NCBI GenBank assembly: GCA_025504975.1
Contig: JANUWI010000001.1
Span: forward strand, 4,402,001-4,466,000
DNA from: Plenodomus lindquistii
Lineage: Eukaryota; Ascomycota; Dothideomycetes; Pleosporales; Leptosphaeriaceae
Direction of reading: 5' to 3'
DNA length: 64,000 nt
Position 1 is the first letter of the stretch. The number at the start of each line of letters is the position of its first letter. Position numbers and translations under genes: made by a program. Positions 58,625 through 64,000 of the stretch are shown here, piece after piece. The notes below the pieces were generated by a model. The model was given only the letters and a program-made list of their open reading frames with translations, had not been told where the DNA came from and ran no database searches.

Positions 58625-59240
58625 CATATGTCCTGCTCTAAATTCTTCGTGCACGGTCACAGTCTCCAAAATCAAGGGAGAATCAATGTGATGGACTCTG
58701 CGTCTGCAGTCGAAAATCTCGCACACTACATCTTTGTTGGGATCCAAAAAAAAGAGGGTCAAACAGCAAGCTCATGGCCTGCTCTGGAGTCGCCGCTTGA
58801 GACTAAAGTCTCCAAATCAAATGTGACCAGTGTCATGGAATTTGCGTCCAAGAAACGAATCTCACACGTTCTTCTGTTGGGATCCGAAAATCCTACACTT
58901 GGAGCCCATGTCCTGCTCTCGAGTCGCCGTGTGAGACTACCTACAACCCAAAGTCGACATCTTTATGGTTATGGACTCTGCGTCTGCGTCCAAAAATTGC
59001 TCCACACATTTCCATTTCTCCTCTAGATCTAAACACGCGATGCAGCAAACCTATGTTCGTCTCTGGATTCCCTTCATAACACTACAATCTCCAAAACCAA
59101 CAACTTCAAACTCATGGATTCTGCGTCCATGACCCAAAACCCCATAAGATGACATGCTTTTGTCGGAGTGCAAAAAACATCAACGCACACATTTTCATGT
59201 CCCGCTGGCATCGCCGTTTGAAGAACTGCTAAAAAGCCCA
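58625..59240 (+). repeat. Degenerate tandem repeat, about 140-bp period, four units
   Basis: ATGGACTCTGCGTCTGC-type blocks start at 58691, 58835, 58971 and 59114 (spacing 144, 136, 143). Each is preceded by a CATGTCCTGCTCTGGAGTCGCCG-type block (best at 58772, 58908 and 59196) and followed by GTTGGGATCC and an A run in two units. Units differ by many substitutions and small indels, so the array is old. Confidence 0.8.
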
Positions 59241-59669
59241 CGACAGCATTAGCCATAACGCTCTTTGCAAGTAGAAAAAGGAAGGATGTACACATCATGT
59301 GGCTTATTTGTTGCCTTGGCCATTCCAAGAGTATAAACGTGTGCTGGCTGGCCTTCTGGAAAACATCGCTTCACGGCGAGAAATTCAAAATGTGTGGCTG
59401 GCCTGGCCATGTGGGGAGAGACAAGAAAAGTAAGACCAACATGGTTATGAGGTGTGGCCTGGTGCTGTTGAAACGGAATATCAAACGGATTTTGAAAAGC
59501 TTCAATGACTGTGGATTGGGCGTCTTATGATTGCAAGCCGACTTGAGTACGGATAAAGGGACCAAGATGAGAAAACATGGCGGCGCCACCAGTGATACAT
59601 GCACTTTGTGCGTGTGTGATCCATTTCGACCAATGTTTGATTGTACATTTTCCCCCAACACATGTCTAT

Positions 59670-60997
59670 CTACACCCACTCCTTAGGCTTCTTAAGCACC
59701 TCAATCAACCTCTCCTCTCTACTCCCCTTCTCCGGCTCATGCATATACTGCCACCTCGCCGTAAGCGGCAAACTCATCAATATGCTCTCGACCCTCGCCC
59801 CCGGCGTATTCAGTCCAAACGCCGTACCCCTATCATGCACCAAATTAAACTCTACATAGCGTCCCCGTCGAATCTGCTGCCACTGCTTCATTTCCGGCGT
59901 AAATGGCATATCTTTCCGCTTATTGATAATGGGGATGTACGAGGGTAGGAAAGCAGACAGGCAGTCCTGCACAAAGGAGAAGAGTTGTTCCTGGTCTCGC
60001 TCTGTTTCGTCCAAGTCGTCGAAGAATATCCCGCCTACGCCGCGCGTCTCGCCGCGGTGCTTATTGCTGAAGTACTCGTCGCACCACTTTTTGAAGCGTG
60101 GGTAGTATGCCTTGTCGTGCTTTTCGCAGGCGCCTTTGATGGCTTGGTGGAAATGAATTGCGTCTTCGTCGTAGAGGTATGACGGGGTGAGATCGCAGCC
60201 GCCGCCGTACCACCATGCGTTTGTGTTGCCGAGCTCGTCGGCCGTCTCGAAGTAGCGGTAGTTGAGGTGGACGGTTGGTGCGTTGGGGTTGTGCGGGTGG
60301 AGCACCATTGAGATGCCTGCAGCGAAGAACTCGAGGGATTCGACATTGGGGTCGAGGGCTTTATGGTTTACGCGCATCTTTTGGATTGCAGGGCGGGGGA
60401 GGCGTCCGTATACGACTGAGGTGTTTACGCCGCCTTTTTCGAAGACGTTGCCGTCTTGCAGGACACAGGTTATGCCGCCTCCGCCCTCTGGCCGTTGCCA
60501 TGTGTCAATCTTGAATTTCGAGCCGTCCACCTTTTCTAGCTCGGCTACGATTTGCTTTTGGTGTTGCTTTATGAATTGCTCCATGCGGAGGCGCATGGGT
60601 GATTGCTCGTTTACGCCGTTCTCGCGCTTGAGGAGGGCATCTTTTTCGGCGATTGTGGGGCCGTCAGTCTTGAGTGTGTCGTCGGTCCACTAGAGGTAAT
60701 CAGCAATGAGATGGAGATGCTAGAAACGGCTCTCAGTACCATGGAATAGATCAATGTCCCTATAAACGGCAGCATGAGCAGTCGGATCCTGTTTGGCCAT
60801 TTGCTTGGTTTGGGATTCCTCCACTCCTCTAAAGGATCCACTGGCTTCTTTGGTCCTGGCAAGTCTGCTAGACATGTTGGTGATGTGTGTATCCTGCGAG
60901 TTGGGACAAATTGTGGGCGCAATGGCTGGCGCTGTGCATAGTTGTGGGGAAGCTCGAAAGCTCGGGGGAGGCGCGCTGACGGTCGCAACGACGGCAT
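59670..60997 (-). CDS. HEM13: Coproporphyrinogen III oxidase, oxygen-dependent
   Basis: Exons 60997-60740 and 60689-59670 (50-bp intron, GTACTG...CTAG) encode 425 aa. The enzyme core is unmistakable: MRLRMEQFIKQHQ, QRPEGGGGITCVLQDGNVFEKGGVN, HPHNPNAPTVHLNYRYFE, NAWWYGGGCDLTP, FKKWCDEYFSNKHRGETRGVGGIFFDDLD, YVEFNLVHDRGTAFGL and SLPLTARWQY. It decarboxylates coproporphyrinogen III to protoporphyrinogen IX in haem synthesis. The first exon adds an N-terminal extension with basic residues and one hydrophobic stretch (IRLLMLPFIGTLIYSM), which suggests mitochondrial targeting, unlike the cytosolic yeast enzyme. The start at 60997 has a CACCATG context; an upstream in-frame GTG is not used. It is divergent from ATG8. 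Confidence 0.95.
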
Positions 60998-61914
60998 GGT
61001 GAGTGAATGGCGCACAGTGTGACCGTGGAGGGTTGATGGATCCCTGGAGAGGAAGGAAGGAGCGCGGGGAGTTTATATTCGGTGTCTTTTTGTGGAAAAG
61101 GACCGTATGGAAAGCTGTCTTGCATCACACCATAGTGGGCGCATCATCATTCAGAAGTCGGAGCTCCTCGGTAGTTTGTACTAGCGGTACCTGCATCATG
61201 CTGCCGTGCAAACACCTCAAACTTGCACGGTGGGGCGATCTGGATTCTTATTTGTGATGCTGATGATACTTGGACATGTTCAGCTGCATGTCGCGGTAGT
61301 TGTGGGAAGAGTTGTACACCAGCTCACAATGCCCAGACTGCGTAAGCTGACACGTTGTGTTGCTGCTGCGTAGCTCCAACATGGTGCCCAACGCGTTGGC
61401 CATTGCCAAACGCGACGATGGACGCGCAAGGCAGAGAGAGTGCTTTGCAGTTGCCTTGGGTAGAGACTGATATGGGCGGGCTGAGATGAGTCAAATCATA
61501 TAGAGGTCACAGGCACCAGTACAAGTGACTTGGGGGGCGGCGGTAAAGACAGCCACACGAGGAGTCACCCTCGCCCTCGCAGCGTCAAAAAGAATAGGGC
61601 TGTGCAAGTAGGGCATGACGGAATCCGGGGAGAGGTTAGTGTCTTACAGCAAATGGCACTTGGCTGGGACAGTCAAGTCATGGTTGAGTGGTGCGTGATC
61701 GTTGGGCGTTAGCTAAGCAGTGGTACCGCGCATTCAAAGCCCCGCTCTTGCTGCCTGCTTAAGCCAGCCCTCCCTCACCGCTGCCAGCCCTCCATCCTAC
61801 ACATATCCTCGCCACCACACTTGACCACCACCACGACTCGTAACAAAGCCTGCTCTCGCCACACAGCCCGAAACCTCATACAGACACTCACACACGACCT
61901 CTATCACCACCAAT
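60998..61914. promoter_or_regulatory. Divergent promoter region HEM13 / ATG8
   Basis: 917 bp without a gene. It includes C/T-rich and CAC-rich sequence over the last 170 bp before the ATG8 start, typical of a fungal transcription start zone. Confidence 0.45.
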
Positions 61915-62389
61915 ATGCGCTCCAAGTTCAAGGACGAGCACCCCTTCGAGAAGCGCAAGGCCGAGGCTGAGCGCATTCGCCAGAAGTACAACGACCGCAT
62001 TCCCGTACGTCTGCCTCCGTCTGCTTGCCAGCCAGCGCGATTACAGCTACTGACAGAGCGCAGGTTATTTGCGAGAAGGTCGAGAAGTCAGACATCGCTA
62101 CCATCGATAAGAAGAAGTACCTGGTCCCAGCAGACCTCACCGTCGGCCAGTTCGTCTACGTTATCCGCAAGCGCATCAAGCTGTCGCCCGAAAAGGCCAT
62201 CTTCATCTTCGTTGATGAAGTCCTGCCACCGACGGCCGCGCTCATGAGCTCAATATATGAGGAGCACAAGGACGAGGATGGTTTCCTATACATCACGTAC
62301 GTGCTCTTCCGCCTCCCAATCTCACAAGTCACAAGCACTGACTTCAACACAGCTACTCGGGCGAGAACACGTTCGGTGAGGCAATCTAG
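61915..62389 (+). CDS. ATG8: Autophagy ubiquitin-like protein Atg8
   Basis: Exons 61915-62004, 62064-62296 and 62353-62389 (introns 59 and 56 bp, GTACGT donors) give 119 aa, the usual fungal length. It reads [20 protein letters not shown], then [40 protein letters not shown] with the hydrophobic pockets that bind AIM motifs, and ends [11 protein letters not shown]. The Atg4 protease removes the last three residues to expose Gly116, which is then joined to phosphatidylethanolamine on phagophore membranes. All key residues are present. Introns at the first and last positions are common in ascomycete ATG8 genes. Confidence 0.97.
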
Positions 62390-63363
62390 AGCGGAACCTC
62401 TATCCTCTTCCTCTTATCTCTTCGGTCAGCGAGGCTATGGTGAACTCAGGGCGTTTCGGATTTCACGGGTTTCTTTATTCATTACCGCCACTATCACGCA
62501 ACACATGGCCAGGACAGCGCAGGGCATGCGATGTACGAAACGAGCGAATACATAGTGCACCGAACAGCATCCTCAGTAGCTAGTGGGCGTATACACCGCA
62601 CCTGGACCTGTTTCATGCGCTGTGGACCTCACGGAAGCCTAGGGTGGCTGGTGGAATGCTTGGGGGGCGCTGACACTGCAGATGTAATCTCATCACCTTT
62701 GTCCCACTTCAAATGCACCTGGCTTGTTTCATCATACTCAAACATGTATCCGTGACACAGCATTTATTGTACCTCGTGAAAGAACGCGCCTGTACCTGTG
62801 CCTGATAAGCCGACGTGACTTGCGGCTCATCCGGACTCCTACCGGCCCCAACCCATGACGACATCGAAGGAGCACATGACCCTCTCTACTGAACATCATG
62901 TGCCCAAGACCACGCGTAAGGATGAAGCCCTTGAACGCGTGACTAATCAATAAAATGAACCACAGCTTATCGCACCGCAGGGTGTTGTTTATCGCCATCT
63001 CGACCCACCAAATCGTGGGGTAGCCCGAAGCTCCCAAGGTGGGAACGCGCCGGTGCGTGGGAAGGCGCGTCGCACAGACCACACACGGGTCTAAATGCAA
63101 GTGCGGCCGTGTCGCTTGGTTGGGTCGTTGGATTAATCGTGACTTCAAATGAACATCAACCATACCCATACACATATACATGCGACTTTGAAGGCTTCAC
63201 ACCTTCACACACAGCACGCAGATATATATACTGTTATAGTGTTTGGCGGTGCGAAAGATAAGGCAAGACAAGAGAAAAGAGCAAAGTCGATAATATCCCC
63301 CCCCTCCCGGCACGCGCGTGTATATATCAACCTACACAACACAACCCTCACACCTGAGCGACA
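62390..63363. other. Intergenic region
   Basis: No gene seen between ATG8 and NCE101. Short frames near 62738-63181 overlap on both strands. The last 100 bp before 63364 hold a C-rich, TATA-containing promoter (TATATAT near 63223 and 63322). Confidence 0.55.
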
Positions 63364-63697
63364 ATGGCATATCAATACTTGATATCCCGGTTCGTCCGCC
63401 CTCCCTCCTCTCCCTTTCCCCTTCCGCCCATTATCCCAAAGTAAAAAAAAAAATCAAGATCAAAAAATAAACCCTCACGGGAGAGAAACTGAGTGCGAGT
63501 AAGTGTGTACATGCTGATGAATTTGTGTGCGCAGAGGTCTCGACCCCGTATTTGCAATTTCTATAGGGTTGGCTGCGGCGTATACACGGATTAATCGCGA
63601 GGAAAAGGAGAAGGGGAGGTCGACGCAGGAGAGTATCGAGGTGTTGAGGAGGAGGTGGGAATTGGTCTGGCGGGGGGAGGAGGGGAAGAAGGTTTGA
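63364..63697 (+). CDS. NCE101: Non-classical export protein 1 (Nce101 family)
   Basis: A tiny two-exon gene: 63364-63389 and 63535-63697 (145-bp intron, GTTCGT...GCAG) give 62 aa. The join yields YLISRGLDPVFAISIGLAAA, one membrane helix, then YTRINREEKEKGRSTQESIEVLRRR, the fungal Nce101 hallmark. The donor is non-ideal, but the frame and motif restore exactly. In yeast Nce101/Nce1 affects leaderless export of galectin-1; its natural role is unclear. The C-terminus carries about 15 extra residues (WELVWRGEEGKKV) beyond the core. It was found by splicing, since neither exon is long enough to stand out. Confidence 0.85.
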
Positions 63698-64000
63698 GGG
63701 GGGTTTGGGGTGGGAGGGTATGTGGTATTGTTGTTATTTGTGAGGGAGGGGAAGGGAAAGGAGGATTGTTGTGAAGAAATGTGGGACGGGGACAGCGATG
63801 GTGTCCTCGTGTTTTGGGTGGAGACTATGTGGCTGTGGCACTGTGGGGATGTTAGAGGTCAGACTTGAGAAGATAAGGGATTCACCCCCGGACTAAGCAG
63901 AGTACGCTGCTCGAGGCTTGCCAGACACGCCATCATCACCACGAGTGGCTGTATGGAGTCATAAATCACGTCAATCTGACGACGCAGGCACGCAAAGACG
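63698..64000. other. Window end, no gene seen
   Basis: G-rich then mixed sequence after NCE101; probably its trailer. Nothing else supported. Confidence 0.5.

Larger units (their letters stand above)
54609..59338 (+). repeat. Eight GTATAAA boxes on one strand
   Basis: GTATAAA starts at 54609, 55653, 56001, 56351, 56682, 57598, 57975 and 59331, all on the plus strand. Four consecutive ones are 348, 350 and 331 bp apart and 1044 bp is close to three such steps. Degenerate versions appear near 57016 (GTGTAAAAAGCGCG) and 58498 (GGTACATAAACC). Five are followed by a GCC/GTCC-type base pair step and then C/T-rich sequence with CAAC. They look like copies of one core promoter. Confidence 0.7.
54189..59669. 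other. 5.5-kb gene-free region of degenerate repeats and TATA boxes
   Basis: No convincing gene lies between the Zn2Cys6 gene and HEM13; the longest frame (55843-56427) runs through several repeat units and has no domain. The region is built of diverged units that start with CATG and contain CTGCG or GTCGC, then a T/A-rich TTTCAAAA-like end, interspersed with GTATAAA boxes followed by pyrimidine-rich stretches. Composition is unlike both flanks. Details are given under the array entries. Confidence 0.7.

Noticed and set aside
60998..61015. Upstream in-frame start for HEM13
   Set aside because: The codon at 61015 is GTG; the ATG at 60997 has the better context.
1..64000. tRNA, rRNA, CRISPR, or intact transposons
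   Set aside because: I looked for B-box-like GGTTCGANTCC motifs in cloverleaf context, transposase or reverse-transcriptase motifs and direct-repeat/spacer arrays and found none that I could support by eye.

Overview
The window looks like nuclear DNA of a filamentous ascomycete, most likely a Dothideomycete of the Pleosporales type. The signs are short GT-AG introns (mostly 47-105 bp) with CTAAC/CTGAC-like branch points, an alpha-aminoadipate-pathway homoaconitase, a mitochondrial LeuRS, a UstYa/DUF3328 protein, a large Zn2Cys6 regulator and many fungus-only families. The order is my inference; the kingdom is not in doubt. I rebuilt 25 protein genes (one cut by the left edge) and one decayed gene. 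Most exon joins were checked by reading phase and family consensus across the junction.

Layout. 0-10 kb: 3' end of aminodeoxychorismate synthase, COG1, an MFS transporter, a bHLH factor with a stretched loop, and an N5-glutamine methyltransferase (HemK/Mtq1 type). 10-17.5 kb: an alpha-glucoside/sugar permease with a cluster of CreA-type sites upstream, a DHA2 drug-efflux MFS gene with six exons, a CYC2-like mitochondrial flavoprotein and a broken two-repeat gene. 17.6-26.3 kb: homoaconitase and phosphoserine aminotransferase in divergent orientation, then an orphan seven-helix receptor-like protein. 28-41 kb: a MUP1-like amino-acid permease diverging from mitochondrial LeuRS, AIM32, an HD phosphohydrolase, a Pro/Gln-rich glycine-zipper protein and a DUF2985 membrane protein.

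42-48.6 kb is the accessory pocket: an orphan secreted protein, a small GPI-anchored protein with three PPGETPIST repeats, tRNA-splicing endonuclease SEN15, a UstYa-family oxidase-like protein, and, divergently from it, a secreted precursor with Lys-Arg sites and a tyrosine-rich tail. The last two look like a minimal two-gene ribosomal-peptide (dikaritin-like) locus and are my first candidate for an undescribed system.

51-54.2 kb encodes a large Zn2Cys6 regulator. From 54.2 to 59.6 kb there is no convincing gene. Instead there are degenerate arrays of CATG-led units (about 52 bp and about 140 bp periods) and eight GTATAAA boxes, several spaced 331-350 bp apart; this is my second candidate. 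The window ends with HEM13, ATG8 and NCE101. A recurring large-scale signal is that the sense strand of many genes goes from C/A-rich to G/T-rich near the 3' end.
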